This document shows positions 7,812 through 17,224 of a stretch of 64,000 bases of DNA, in pieces; the first letter of the stretch is position 1, and every line of letters starts with the position of its first letter. The translations under genes were made by a program, and so were the position numbers. The notes beneath the pieces were generated by a model. The model did not search any database, was not told the origin of the DNA, and worked only from the letters and a program-made list of their open reading frames with translations. The stretch comes from an uncultured Bacteroidota bacterium. GTDB lineage: Bacteria; Bacteroidota; Bacteroidia; AKYH767-A; OLB10. Location: the NCBI GenBank assembly GCA_900696575.1, contig CAADHD010000025.1:1-64000 (forward strand). The letters are read 5' to 3'.

Positions 7812-9896
7812 ATGTTAAAAAAAGTCATTTTCATTTTTATTGCTGTTCTGATTTTAACTGATCTTTCCGTTACTGCCCAATCTGCCAACGATCCGGTTTT
7901 GATGACTATTGGCGGCAGTCCTGTTTCCAAATCAGAATTTGAAAGGGTTTACAGAAAAAACAACAACCGAGAAGACCTCAGTGACCCGGCTGCAGTACAG
8001 GAGTACATGCAGCTTTTTATTAATTATAAGCTTAAGGTGAAAGAAGCAGAAACCCTTCGTCTTGATACAGGTTCTGCTTTTGTAAGTGAATTAAACGGAT
8101 ACAAAAAGCAATTAGCCCAACCATACCTTACTGATAAAGATGTTTCAGAAGAGCTGATTAAAGAAGCTTATGAGCGAATGAAAAAAGAGGTTCGTGCCAG
8201 CCATGTGCTCATAAAGGTGGCTGCTGATGCTTTGCCTAAAGATACTCTGGAAGCCTGGAGCCGCATCATGATTATCCGTGATCATCTTACAGGCAAAGCG
8301 ATTACCGCTCAGCGACTGGCAGAATACGAAGCAATAGCTAAGAAAGCTTTTAAAGGCGACACTTCTCTCCTTAGCAGAGTGGAAGCACTTAAACAAGCCA
8401 TTCGCATTAAAGGGAGCAATGCTGAAACTTCGTTCACTTCAATTGCAAAATCTATCTCTGAAGACCCCTCTGCAGCAGATAATGGAGGCGACCTTGGTTA
8501 TTTTACAGCTTTAATGATGGTATATCCGTTCGAAACGGCTGCATACAACACCAAACCCGGTGAAATTTCACAGCCGGTAAGAACAAAATTCGGTTATCAC
8601 TTGATTCGTGTATCCGATGTACGGCCGGCTTCCGGTGAAATTCATACTGCTCACATCATGGTGAAATTAGCTCCAAATTCTCATGATTCGGTTGTGAACC
8701 AGGCAAAACAGAAAATTGATGAAATTTATTCAAAACTGAAGGCTGGCGAAAAATTTGAAGATCTTGCCCAGCAGTATTCTGATGACCGAGGTTCAGCAAA
8801 ATCAGGCGGTGTATTACCTTGGTTTGGCACCGGAAGAATGGTAGCCGAGTTTGAAAAAGCTGCTTTTGCATTGGCTAATGATGGAGATGTTTCTCAGCCA
8901 ATTAAAACTTCTTACGGATGGCATATCATAAAACGATTGGAAAAACGACCGCTTGCTTCTTTTGATGAGAAAAAAGCGGAACTGAAAAACCAGATTCAAA
9001 GAGACTCGCGTTCCGAAATGAGCAAGTCATCTATGATTGCTCGTATTAAAAAGGAAAATGCGTTCAAAGAATTTACAAAGAATAAGGATGAAATCATCAA
9101 TGCTCTTGACACCAATCTTGTTAATGGCGAATGGAATGCAGCTTCAGTTTCGCGTTTAAACAAACCGCTCTTCAGCCTTGGTGGAAAAATTTACACTCAA
9201 ACAGATTTTGCTAATTACATTGTTTCCAGACAAACCAAACGATCCAATACAAATGCACAAGCCATCGGATACAGCATGTATGATAATTATGTAAATGAAT
9301 CGTGTATTGAGTTTGAAGAATCGCAGTTAGAAAATAAGTATTCCGAATTTCGTAATCTGATGCGTGAGTACCGCGATGGAATTTTATTATTTGATCTGAC
9401 AGATAAAATGGTTTGGTCCAAAGCCGTTAAAGACTCTGCCGGCCTTGCTGATTTTTATGAAAACAATAAGCAGAATTACATGTGGGGTAAACGCTGCAAA
9501 GCCATCGTTTACATTTGTTCTTCAAAAGATATTGCCGGAAGGGTGAAGAAGATGCTGAAGAAAGGAGAAAGTGCTGATAAAATTGCTGCTGAAATTAATG
9601 ACAAATCGCAATTAAATGTTTCCATTAAGGAAGGAACTTTCTCAAAAGGAGAAAATGAATGGGTTGATCAGGTTACCTGGGTAAAAGGAATTGCACCTGA
9701 AATTGTAAAAGGAAGTCAGGTAGTGATTGTTGACATCAAAAGCGTACTCGAACCCATGCCTAAATCACTTGATGAAGCTAAAGGGCTTGTTACTTCCGAT
9801 TATCAGAATAATCTGGAACAGCAATGGTTAAGTGAACTGCGCAGCAAATACGAAGTAAAAATAAATGATGAGGTACTGAAAACCATTGGTAAATAA
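7812..9896 (+). CDS. Periplasmic peptidyl-prolyl isomerase with two parvulin domains
   Basis: A 694-residue exported protein (signal peptide to about residue 23, ending VTAQS). It carries a SurA-like N-terminal region, then two PpiC/parvulin domains: the first starts at VRASHVLIKV (about 125) and is split by a long insertion before DNGGDLGYF; the second runs from IHTAHIMVKL to YGWHIIKRLEKRP (about 277-385). A C-terminal helical part of about 300 residues has no recognised domain. It probably chaperones outer-membrane or secreted proteins. It is first of three adjacent genes of similar role; the next start lies 11 bases downstream. Confidence 0.85.
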   Translation: MLKKVIFIFIAVLILTDLSVTAQSANDPVLMTIGGSPVSKSEFERVYRKNNNREDLSDPAAVQEYMQLFINYKLKVKEAETLRLDTGSAFVSELNGYKKQLAQPYLTDKDVSEELIKEAYERMKKEVRASHVLIKVAADALPKDTLEAWSRIMIIRDHLTGKAITAQRLAEYEAIAKKAFKGDTSLLSRVEALKQAIRIKGSNAETSFTSIAKSISEDPSAADNGGDLGYFTALMMVYPFETAAYNTKPGEISQPVRTKFGYHLIRVSDVRPASGEIHTAHIMVKLAPNSHDSVVNQAKQKIDEIYSKLKAGEKFEDLAQQYSDDRGSAKSGGVLPWFGTGRMVAEFEKAAFALANDGDVSQPIKTSYGWHIIKRLEKRPLASFDEKKAELKNQIQRDSRSEMSKSSMIARIKKENAFKEFTKNKDEIINALDTNLVNGEWNAASVSRLNKPLFSLGGKIYTQTDFANYIVSRQTKRSNTNAQAIGYSMYDNYVNESCIEFEESQLENKYSEFRNLMREYRDGILLFDLTDKMVWSKAVKDSAGLADFYENNKQNYMWGKRCKAIVYICSSKDIAGRVKKMLKKGESADKIAAEINDKSQLNVSIKEGTFSKGENEWVDQVTWVKGIAPEIVKGSQVVIVDIKSVLEPMPKSLDEAKGLVTSDYQNNLEQQWLSELRSKYEVKINDEVLKTIGK

Positions 9897-9907
9897 GAAA
9901 CAGAAAA

Positions 9908-10816
9908 TTGAAGTATCCAGCCAGAGTCGGTCTTAAATTCTTTCAACCTATTAAGTGTATAATTGCTTTCATAATTATCAGTTTACCGGTTAGCTGTAAT
10001 TCCCCTTTTTTTAATAAGAAAACCAAGACTGAAGAAACCATCCTGGTGAAAGCATACGGAAAAACACTCACCGCAGAACAGTTAAGGCAATTAATTCCTG
10101 AAGGTACTTCTCAGGAAGATAGTGTTCAAATGGCTAAAAGTTTTATTGATAACTGGGTAAGGCAACAGGTTATTTTAAATCTTGCCGAAAATAACCTGCC
10201 TGACCGAATGAAGCAGGTTGAAAAACAATTGGAAGAATACCGTAACTCACTGATTACTTACATTTACGAAAGCGAGTTAATTAACCAACGTCTTGATACC
10301 GCTGTTTCTGATTCGGAAATTGAAAGTTATTACAAAGAGAACCCGCAAAACTTTGAATTGAAGGACAATATTCTCAAAACTGTTTATGTAAAAGTTAAAC
10401 AAGAAGCTCCCAAATTGGATAAACTGCGTGTATGGTTCCGTTCAAATAATGATAAAGACCGGCAGTTGCTGACTGATTACTGTTACCAGTTTGCAGCCGA
10501 TTTCAGATTTGACGAAGAAAACTGGATGTTGTTTGATGAACTGCTGAAAGTAGTTCCTGTAAAAACTTACGATCAGGAGGATTTCCTGAGAAATAACCGG
10601 CTGATTGAAATTTCAGACAGCAGCCATATTTACCTGATTCGGATTCTCGACTTTAAGATCAGGGAAAGTTTAAGCCCGCTTGCTTTTGAAAAAGAAAATG
10701 TACGGGCATTAATTCTTAACAAAAGGAAGCTTGATTTGATTAAACAAATGGAAACCGATGCTATTAATAAAGCAATAGCAAAAAAAGAAGTTGAAATAAT
10801 GCTAACGGAAGAATAA
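9908..10816 (+). CDS. Lipoprotein of the SurA/PpiC neighbourhood, TTG start
   Basis: A 302-residue protein with a lipoprotein signal (SLPVSC, lipidated Cys near residue 30). I chose TTG at 9908 because it gives a complete signal peptide with basic n-region and no upstream in-frame ATG exists. The body looks like a SurA-type N-terminal helical domain (DSVQMAKSFIDNWVRQQVIL) followed by a parvulin-length region, but the conserved parvulin Gly-Gly-Leu/Tyr and Phe motifs are not visible, so isomerase activity is doubtful. It lies 11 bases after one isomerase gene and 2 bases before the next, suggesting a joint role in periplasmic folding. Confidence 0.65.
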   Translation: MKYPARVGLKFFQPIKCIIAFIIISLPVSCNSPFFNKKTKTEETILVKAYGKTLTAEQLRQLIPEGTSQEDSVQMAKSFIDNWVRQQVILNLAENNLPDRMKQVEKQLEEYRNSLITYIYESELINQRLDTAVSDSEIESYYKENPQNFELKDNILKTVYVKVKQEAPKLDKLRVWFRSNNDKDRQLLTDYCYQFAADFRFDEENWMLFDELLKVVPVKTYDQEDFLRNNRLIEISDSSHIYLIRILDFKIRESLSPLAFEKENVRALILNKRKLDLIKQMETDAINKAIAKKEVEIMLTEE

Positions 10817-10818
10817 CG

Positions 10819-12156
10819 ATGCGAAGATTTTTGTTTTCTGTACTTTTAATCCTCTATGTGGCCCGTGCTGTTTCTCAGCCGGGTAGAACTCTGGATGCAG
10901 TTATTGCTACGGTTGGGAATAAAATTATTTTAAACTCCGAAATAGAAGCACAGTATCATCAGTTTCTGAGTCAGGGAAATTATGCTGATGAAAAAATCAA
11001 ATGCCGTATTCTTGAACAATCGCTGCTTAACAAACTGCTTCTTCATCAGGCTATTCTTGACAGCATTGCAGTTTCTGATGCACAAGTAGATGAAAAGATA
11101 AACAGAAACCTTGAGTATTATATCAGGCAATTCGGATCAAAAGAAAAATTAGAAGCTTTTTACGGTAAATCCATTGTTGAAATTAAAGAAGAATACCGTC
11201 CGCTGATAAAAGAGCAGTTGCAGATTCAGACAATGCAGCAGAAAATAACTAAAGATGTAAATGTTTCTCCTGCTGATATCAGAGAGTTTTATCTTAAAAT
11301 ACCATCCGACAGTCTGCCTTTTATCAATTCTGAAATTGAGTACTCTCAAATACAGATTTCCGTTACTGTAAACAGCAACGAGAAAAAACGCGTGCGTGAA
11401 CAGTTGAAACAATACCGTCAGCGTATTTTAAATGGTGAAGATTTTGCAGCATTAGCTGTGTTATACTCTCAGGATGGTTCTGCAAGAAAAGGCGGAGAAT
11501 TAGGATTTCATGACCGTGGAGACCTTGTGCCCGAATTCGAAGCCGCAGCATTTAAACTTAAACCAGGTGAAGTTTCGGATGTAGTGGAAACAAAGTTCGG
11601 ATTTCACCTGATTCAGATGATAGAACGCAAGGGAGAACAATTTAACACCCGACATATCCTTATTAAACCTAAAGTAAGCAATGAGGATATTGAAGCGTCA
11701 AGATTGAAAGCCGACAGTATCTATCAACTCATTATCAGCAACGCTATTGCCTTTGATGATGCTGCAACACGCTACAGCGATGACAGCGATACAAAAAACA
11801 ATGGGGGCAATGTTTTTAATCCACAGACGGGTAATACTCGTTTTGAAACCGATCAGGTTGACCCGGCCGTTTTTTTTCATTTAGATAAGTTAACACCGGG
11901 TGAGATTGCACAACCGATATTGACTCAAACTCCTGAAGGAAATCAGGTTTTCAGAATTTATATGCTTAAATCGCGTTCGCAACCTCACCGCTTGAATATC
12001 GAACAAGATTATCAGAAACTTCAGGAAATTGTGCAGGAAAGCAAAAGCAACATGGCCTTGGCAGAATGGGTAAAACGCAAGCGAAAATCAGTACATGTTA
12101 GCATTATTGAAGCATACAGAAACTGCAGCGGATTAGATTTGTGGCTTAACCAATAA
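10819..12156 (+). CDS. SurA-like periplasmic peptidyl-prolyl isomerase
   Basis: A 445-residue exported protein (signal peptide ending VSQPGR near 21). A SurA N-terminal domain (VIATVGNKIILNSEIE, then LLNKLLLHQAI) is followed by two parvulin domains: about 170-275, with KGGELGFHDRGDLVPEFE and FGFHLIQMIE, and about 277-380, starting FNTRHILIKP and including NNGGNVFN. This is the SurA architecture, which in E. coli escorts outer-membrane proteins to the BAM complex. It ends 4 bases before the MoxR gene. Confidence 0.87.
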   Translation: MRRFLFSVLLILYVARAVSQPGRTLDAVIATVGNKIILNSEIEAQYHQFLSQGNYADEKIKCRILEQSLLNKLLLHQAILDSIAVSDAQVDEKINRNLEYYIRQFGSKEKLEAFYGKSIVEIKEEYRPLIKEQLQIQTMQQKITKDVNVSPADIREFYLKIPSDSLPFINSEIEYSQIQISVTVNSNEKKRVREQLKQYRQRILNGEDFAALAVLYSQDGSARKGGELGFHDRGDLVPEFEAAAFKLKPGEVSDVVETKFGFHLIQMIERKGEQFNTRHILIKPKVSNEDIEASRLKADSIYQLIISNAIAFDDAATRYSDDSDTKNNGGNVFNPQTGNTRFETDQVDPAVFFHLDKLTPGEIAQPILTQTPEGNQVFRIYMLKSRSQPHRLNIEQDYQKLQEIVQESKSNMALAEWVKRKRKSVHVSIIEAYRNCSGLDLWLNQ

Positions 12157-12160
12157 CATT

Positions 12161-13141
12161 ATGAATCATAATTTTTTTCAATCAGATACCGAAGGAATCA
12201 AGAAACTAATTGATGCTTACTCACGCCTCAGAAGTGAAATACGCAAAGTCATCATTGGGCAGGAACAAGTAGTAACCGATGTTATCGTTTCCATTTTCAG
12301 CCAGGGACATTGTTTGCTTATCGGAGTTCCCGGACTAGCCAAGACTTTACTTGTAAATACTGTATCAAAAGTGCTTGGTTTATCATATAACCGCATTCAG
12401 TTTACACCTGATTTAATGCCTTCCGACATAACCGGTACGGAAATTCTGGATGAAAACAGGCAATTCAGATTCATCAAAGGGCCTTTATTTGCCAATATCA
12501 TCTTAGCTGATGAAATAAACCGCACTCCGCCTAAAACCCAATCAGCGCTTCTTGAAGCGATGCAGGAAAGAGCTGTTACTGCTGCCGGAAAACGTTATGC
12601 CCTGGATAATCCGTTTTTTGTTCTTGCCACCCAGAACCCAATTGAACAGGAAGGAACATATCCATTACCTGAAGCCCAGTTAGACCGGTTTATGTTCAGC
12701 CTTCTTCTTACTTATCCTGATCTGAAAGAAGAAATTGAAATAGTTCGCAGCACAACTTCCGGTACTGAACCGCAGTTATCAAAAATAATTGCAGGCGATG
12801 AAATTATTGTTTATCAGCAACTCATCAGGAAAATTCCGGTTCCTGAAAATGTTTTGCAGTTTGCTGTTAAGTTAGCGGCATCTACTCGCCCGCAAACTGA
12901 ATATGCCACTGCTGAAGTTAATAATTATATTGCTTGGGGTGCAGGTCCGCGCGCTTCTCAATACCTGATTACAGGCGCTAAAACTTTTGCAGCACTCAAT
13001 GGTAAATTCTCACCGGACATGGAAGACGTAATTGCCGTAGCTCCGTCTGTATTGCGTCATCGTATGGTTAAAAATTACAAAGCAGAAGCAGAAGGAGTTT
13101 CGATGGACGATATCATTAACAGACTTATTAAAAGTAATTAA
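12161..13141 (+). CDS. MoxR-family AAA+ ATPase
   Basis: A 326-residue protein with Walker A GVPGLAKT (55-62), Walker B LADEINRTPPKTQ, sensor-1 ATQNPIEQEGTYPLPEAQLDRF and a C-terminal lid domain, as in MoxR ATPases. These act as chaperones, often with vWA-domain partners encoded next to them; here the neighbours are isomerases and the nearest vWA gene (18013-19401) is 5 kb away on the other strand and is exported, so it is not an obvious partner. It is likely the last gene of the operon starting at 7812. Confidence 0.92.
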   Translation: MNHNFFQSDTEGIKKLIDAYSRLRSEIRKVIIGQEQVVTDVIVSIFSQGHCLLIGVPGLAKTLLVNTVSKVLGLSYNRIQFTPDLMPSDITGTEILDENRQFRFIKGPLFANIILADEINRTPPKTQSALLEAMQERAVTAAGKRYALDNPFFVLATQNPIEQEGTYPLPEAQLDRFMFSLLLTYPDLKEEIEIVRSTTSGTEPQLSKIIAGDEIIVYQQLIRKIPVPENVLQFAVKLAASTRPQTEYATAEVNNYIAWGAGPRASQYLITGAKTFAALNGKFSPDMEDVIAVAPSVLRHRMVKNYKAEAEGVSMDDIINRLIKSN

Positions 13142-13225
13142 ATGTTATACTTTTTGTATTTATTTTTCTATTACATTGCGCCCTGAACCGATATCTATAA
13201 TTTATACTATTTAAAAACCAAAATC

Positions 13226-13777
13226 ATGATTGACATTAAAAACATCTTTTCCACCAACATGGAAATACTGAATGAACAGGAACGCGAATTGTCAAATGCA
13301 TTGAGCGTTGTTAAACAAATCAAGCAAATGCTCTCTTCGCAAACCGGAGGTTATGCTCCTGTTAAAAAAGGAAGAGGCAGGCCCTCATTGAATGTTGCAT
13401 CCTCTTTTGCAACACCTTCATTTCCTGCTCCGGCAAAAAGAAGTCCCGGAAGACCCAAAGGCTATTCTCCAAAAAAGGCTGCTGTACATGCTACAACTTC
13501 CGTTGCCACAAAACCGGCATCCGGAAAAAGCTCATCGCATGTCCCTGCGGGTAAACGTCCGCCAAGAAAAGGCTCCTGGCTTGAACAGATTTTCAGAATT
13601 CTTGAATCAAATGGACCTACACCCTCAGGAAAAATTATTGAAACCATGTTTAAAAACCAAAAAGCAGTGAAGAAAATCGTTGAATTCAGAAAGCTGATTT
13701 TCCCTGTTTTTACCAGAGCTTACCGCGATAAATTCTTAGTAAATAAAGGCGGGGTGGTACATTTTGTAAAACCGTAG
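13226..13777 (+). CDS. AT-hook protein with C-terminal winged-helix-like domain
   Basis: A 183-residue basic protein. Residues 12-38 form a probable coiled coil; 40-115 are low-complexity and rich in Lys, Pro, Ser and Ala, with two AT-hook cores, GRGRPS (49-54) and SPGRPKG (73-79), and an RPPRKG stretch. Residues 117-183 (GSWLEQIFRILESNGPTPSG onward) resemble a winged helix of the HARE-HTH kind by eye. The parts suggest a nucleoid-associated or transcription-regulating DNA-binding protein that oligomerises through its N-terminus. It is a single gene closed by the terminator at 13800. I know no named homologue. Confidence 0.6.
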   Translation: MIDIKNIFSTNMEILNEQERELSNALSVVKQIKQMLSSQTGGYAPVKKGRGRPSLNVASSFATPSFPAPAKRSPGRPKGYSPKKAAVHATTSVATKPASGKSSSHVPAGKRPPRKGSWLEQIFRILESNGPTPSGKIIETMFKNQKAVKKIVEFRKLIFPVFTRAYRDKFLVNKGGVVHFVKP

Positions 13778-13799
13778 CATCAAAAAACTGAGCATTAAG

Positions 13800-13823
13800 C
13801 CCCGCCATTAGCGGGGTTTTTTT
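13800..13823 (+). terminator. Rho-independent terminator after the AT-hook gene
   Basis: A 6-bp GC stem (CCCCGC / GCGGGG) with a 5-base loop followed by seven T residues. Confidence 0.85.
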
Positions 13824-13861
13824 ATTAAGTTTTTTAATCCTTTTATTTTTACATAGATTTT

Positions 13862-15775
13862 ATGGAAAATGCCAGGCAGATTTTAACCCGCTACTGGGGA
13901 CATGCAGCCTTCAGGCCATTACAGGAAGAGATTATTCAATCTGTACTGGCTAATAAGGATACTCTGGCCTTACTACCTACCGGAGGAGGTAAATCAGTAT
14001 GCTTTCAGGTTCCGGCCATGATGAAAGATGGAATTTGTATTGTTATTTCTCCATTAATTGCGTTGATGAAAGACCAGGTGGAAAACCTTCGGAAAAAGGG
14101 AATAAAGGCATTGGCCATTATTTCCGGTATGAGCAGGCATGAAGTAGATGTAGCTTTTGACAACTGCACATTTGGAGATTACAAGTTTCTTTATCTCTCT
14201 CCTGAAAGGCTTTCGGGCGATTACACACGAACACGCATTGAAAGGATGAATGTAAACCTCATTGCAGTTGACGAAGCGCATTGTATTTCGCAATGGGGAT
14301 ATGATTTCCGCCCGCCTTATCTGGAAATTGAACGAATCCGCGAATTGCATCCTGATGTCCCTGTGCTGGCACTTACGGCAACTGCCACGCCTGAAGTGAT
14401 ATCCGATATTCAGCAAAAACTCGGTTTTAAAAAGGAAAATACCTTTCGGAAAAGTTTTGAAAGAAAAAACCTTTCCTACATCGTTCTCTACAATGAAGAT
14501 AAGGTTTCAAAAATGCTGGATGTCATACATAAAGTAAATGGAAGTGCTATTGTGTATGTGCGCAGCCGCAGAGGCACTAAAGAAACGGCTTTGTTGCTTC
14601 AGCAAAACGGAATTACGGCTGAGTTCTATCATGCTGGATTAAAAACGGAGGAAAGAAGTTTAAAACAGCAAAAATGGTTGCATGGAGAAGTGCGTGTTAT
14701 GGTTGCCACAAATGCCTTTGGAATGGGTATAGACAAGCCCGATGTGCGGTTGGTTATTCATCTGGATATGCCCGATTCTATCGAAGCCTATTTTCAGGAA
14801 GCAGGAAGGGCAGGGCGTGATGAAAAGCAATCTTATGCCATACTGTTTTTTGGAGAAGAAGAACTGAAGTCTGCCGAAAAAAGATATGAAATAAGTTTCC
14901 CTCCGTTGGAAACGATTAAAAATGTTTATCATGCTATCGGAAATTACCTGCAGGTTCCTTTGCATGCCGGTAAGGGGATGAGTTATGATTTTGATTTGAA
15001 TGATTTTGCTTCGCAATATCAGTTTGCTTCGCTGGTGGCTTACCATTCCATTAAAATTCTTGAACTGGATGGTTATCTGTCGTTAAGCGAAGCTGTCAAC
15101 ATGCCTTCACGCATTATGTTTCAGGTTAACAATGAACAGTTATACAGATTCCAGGTTCAGCATTCCACACTTGATTATCTGATAAAAGTGTTACTGCGTT
15201 CTTATACCGGACTGTTTGATGAGTTTGTAAAAATCAATGAAAAGGAAATTGCACAGCGCGCAAATACAGATGTTGCCACCGTTATCAGGAATCTGGTGTT
15301 TTTGGAACGCTCCGGAATTATCGAATACACACAACAAACCGATAAACCCCAGATCACTTTTACAGCCGAAAGACACGATAAAAATGAACTGCGAATCTCT
15401 AAAGAATCCTTGCAAGACCGGAAAGTACGATACCGTAAACGCCAGCAATCAATTATTCAGTATGCCACTGCCCTGCATCGTTGCAGAGGCGAAATGCTGC
15501 TTCACTATTTTGGTGAAAGGAACACACATCGGTGCGGCACCTGCGATTACTGCCGCTCTAGAAATAAACTTTCGGTAAGTGATGAGCAATTTGATTTCAT
15601 TTCTCAGAAAGTACTGAGCCTTATTAAATTGAAACCTTTTACTGTAAATGCATTGCTAAGGGAGATGAAAATTGCCAATGAGGATCATGCCCTTGCCATA
15701 ATTCAATGGATGGTAGATAATAATCAAATAGAATACACTTCGGATAATAAAAATGAATTAAAGTTACCTGAATGA
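13862..15775 (+). CDS. recQ: ATP-dependent DNA helicase RecQ
   Basis: A 637-residue superfamily-2 helicase: Walker A LLPTGGGKS (37-45), DEAH box at Asp137 with the RecQ-specific aromatic loop HCISQWGYDFRPPY, and motif VI QEAGRAGRD. The RecQ-C zinc site uses Cys541, Cys558, Cys561 and Cys564. The C-terminus after the winged-helix part is short and I cannot see an HRDC domain. RecQ unwinds DNA in recombination and fork repair. It is preceded by a terminator and followed by a separate promoter, so it is probably monocistronic. Confidence 0.93.
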   Translation: MENARQILTRYWGHAAFRPLQEEIIQSVLANKDTLALLPTGGGKSVCFQVPAMMKDGICIVISPLIALMKDQVENLRKKGIKALAIISGMSRHEVDVAFDNCTFGDYKFLYLSPERLSGDYTRTRIERMNVNLIAVDEAHCISQWGYDFRPPYLEIERIRELHPDVPVLALTATATPEVISDIQQKLGFKKENTFRKSFERKNLSYIVLYNEDKVSKMLDVIHKVNGSAIVYVRSRRGTKETALLLQQNGITAEFYHAGLKTEERSLKQQKWLHGEVRVMVATNAFGMGIDKPDVRLVIHLDMPDSIEAYFQEAGRAGRDEKQSYAILFFGEEELKSAEKRYEISFPPLETIKNVYHAIGNYLQVPLHAGKGMSYDFDLNDFASQYQFASLVAYHSIKILELDGYLSLSEAVNMPSRIMFQVNNEQLYRFQVQHSTLDYLIKVLLRSYTGLFDEFVKINEKEIAQRANTDVATVIRNLVFLERSGIIEYTQQTDKPQITFTAERHDKNELRISKESLQDRKVRYRKRQQSIIQYATALHRCRGEMLLHYFGERNTHRCGTCDYCRSRNKLSVSDEQFDFISQKVLSLIKLKPFTVNALLREMKIANEDHALAIIQWMVDNNQIEYTSDNKNELKLPE

Positions 15776-15841
15776 TTAATCCTGTTTCGCTCTATAAATG
15801 ATTTTAATGCCATCATGTTAAAAATGCTTCTCTACTAATTT

Positions 15842-15849
15842 TACATTTG
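15842..15849 (+). promoter_or_regulatory. -7 box (TACATTTG) of the CBS-type synthase
   Basis: A full TAnnTTTG match ending 4 bases before the ATG at 15854; transcription would start at or next to the start codon. Confidence 0.6.
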
Positions 15850-15853
15850 CCGC

Positions 15854-17221
15854 ATGAAAATCTGTAATAACATTCTTGAAACCATCGGAGACACGCCATT
15901 AGTAAAACTTAATAAAGTAACTTCATCGGTGCCCGCAACAGTACTTGCTAAAGTGGAAACTTTTAATCCGGGCCATTCTATTAAAGACCGCATGGCGCTT
16001 AAGATGATTGAAGATGCTGAAAGAAGCGGAAAACTTAAACCCGGAGGAACCATTATTGAAGGAACATCAGGGAATACAGGAATGGGGCTGGCTATTGCTG
16101 CAATTATAAAAGAGTATAAATGTATTTTTACTACCACTGATAAGCAATCAAAAGAAAAAATGGATGCACTGCGGGCTTTTGGTGCTGAAGTGATAGTATG
16201 TCCTACAAATGTAGAACCCGAAGATCATCGCTCGTATTATTCGGTGGCTGCACGCCTCAGCCGCGAAATTCCAAATTCCTTTTATCCGAATCAGTACGAT
16301 AACCTGAGCAACCGTCAGGCTCATTATGAAACTACCGGTCCTGAAATCTGGAATCAGACAGATGGAAAAATTACCCATCTGGTTGTTGGTGCCGGAACCG
16401 GAGGTACCATCACTGGTACTGCTATGTTCCTGAAAGAGAAAAACCCGGCCATTCAGGTTTGGGCTATTGACACCTACGGTTCAGCGTTGAAGAAATACCA
16501 TGAAACCGGACAGATAGATAACAATGAAATCTATCCTTATGTTACCGAAGGAATCGGAGAAGATTTCATCCCCAAAAATTATGACTTCTCGGTAATTGAT
16601 CATTTTGAAAAAGTAACAGATAAAGACGCGGCATTGATGACCCGAGAAATTGTCAGAAAAGAAGCTATCTGGGTTGGTAATTCCGCAGGTTCGGCTGTTG
16701 CAGGGTTAATTCAATTAAAGGACAGATTGCAGCCTTCTGATATAGTGGTGATTATTTTTCATGATCATGGAACACGCTATTTAGCCAAGATTTTTAATGA
16801 TGACTGGATGCGTAAAATGGGCTACCTGGAAGTGAAAGGAATGTCAGCTGCCGATTTACTTCAATCCCGGCAACAAATAGAGCTCACCACTATTGAGAAA
16901 ACTTCAACCATTAAAGAAGCATTAAAAATAGTAGTGGAGAAAGATTATTCACAGATTCCTGTAACAACCGGAGGAAGAATTATTGGGGTAGTGTATGAGA
17001 ATGATTTAATTGACATTGTTATCAGACAGCCTGAAAAAAGCACTGAAACAGTGGAAACCATCATGAAGCAGGCTTTGCCATTTGTTGACATCAGCACCGG
17101 ACTTGAGGCCATCAGCGAAATGATGAACCGGAACCAGTCAGCGGTAATGGTGAAAGATTTTAAGAGCGATCGCAATTTTATTATTACAAAATACGACATC
17201 GCCTCTGTTTATGCCCGTTAA
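15854..17221 (+). CDS. PLP-dependent cystathionine beta-synthase / cysteine synthase with CBS pair
   Basis: A 455-residue fold-type-II PLP enzyme. The Schiff-base Lys is Lys44 in HSIKDRM; EGTSGNTGMGLA binds the substrate carboxylate and GAGTGGTITG the PLP phosphate. Residues from about 335 to the end form two CBS domains (TIKEALKIVVEKDYSQIPV and VETIMKQALPFVDIS). It makes either cystathionine from serine and homocysteine or cysteine from O-acetylserine; the fused CBS pair favours the former. FkbM starts 3 bases after the stop. A -7 box almost touching the ATG predicts a leaderless mRNA. Confidence 0.88.
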   Translation: MKICNNILETIGDTPLVKLNKVTSSVPATVLAKVETFNPGHSIKDRMALKMIEDAERSGKLKPGGTIIEGTSGNTGMGLAIAAIIKEYKCIFTTTDKQSKEKMDALRAFGAEVIVCPTNVEPEDHRSYYSVAARLSREIPNSFYPNQYDNLSNRQAHYETTGPEIWNQTDGKITHLVVGAGTGGTITGTAMFLKEKNPAIQVWAIDTYGSALKKYHETGQIDNNEIYPYVTEGIGEDFIPKNYDFSVIDHFEKVTDKDAALMTREIVRKEAIWVGNSAGSAVAGLIQLKDRLQPSDIVVIIFHDHGTRYLAKIFNDDWMRKMGYLEVKGMSAADLLQSRQQIELTTIEKTSTIKEALKIVVEKDYSQIPVTTGGRIIGVVYENDLIDIVIRQPEKSTETVETIMKQALPFVDISTGLEAISEMMNRNQSAVMVKDFKSDRNFIITKYDIASVYAR

Positions 17222-17224
17222 TAC

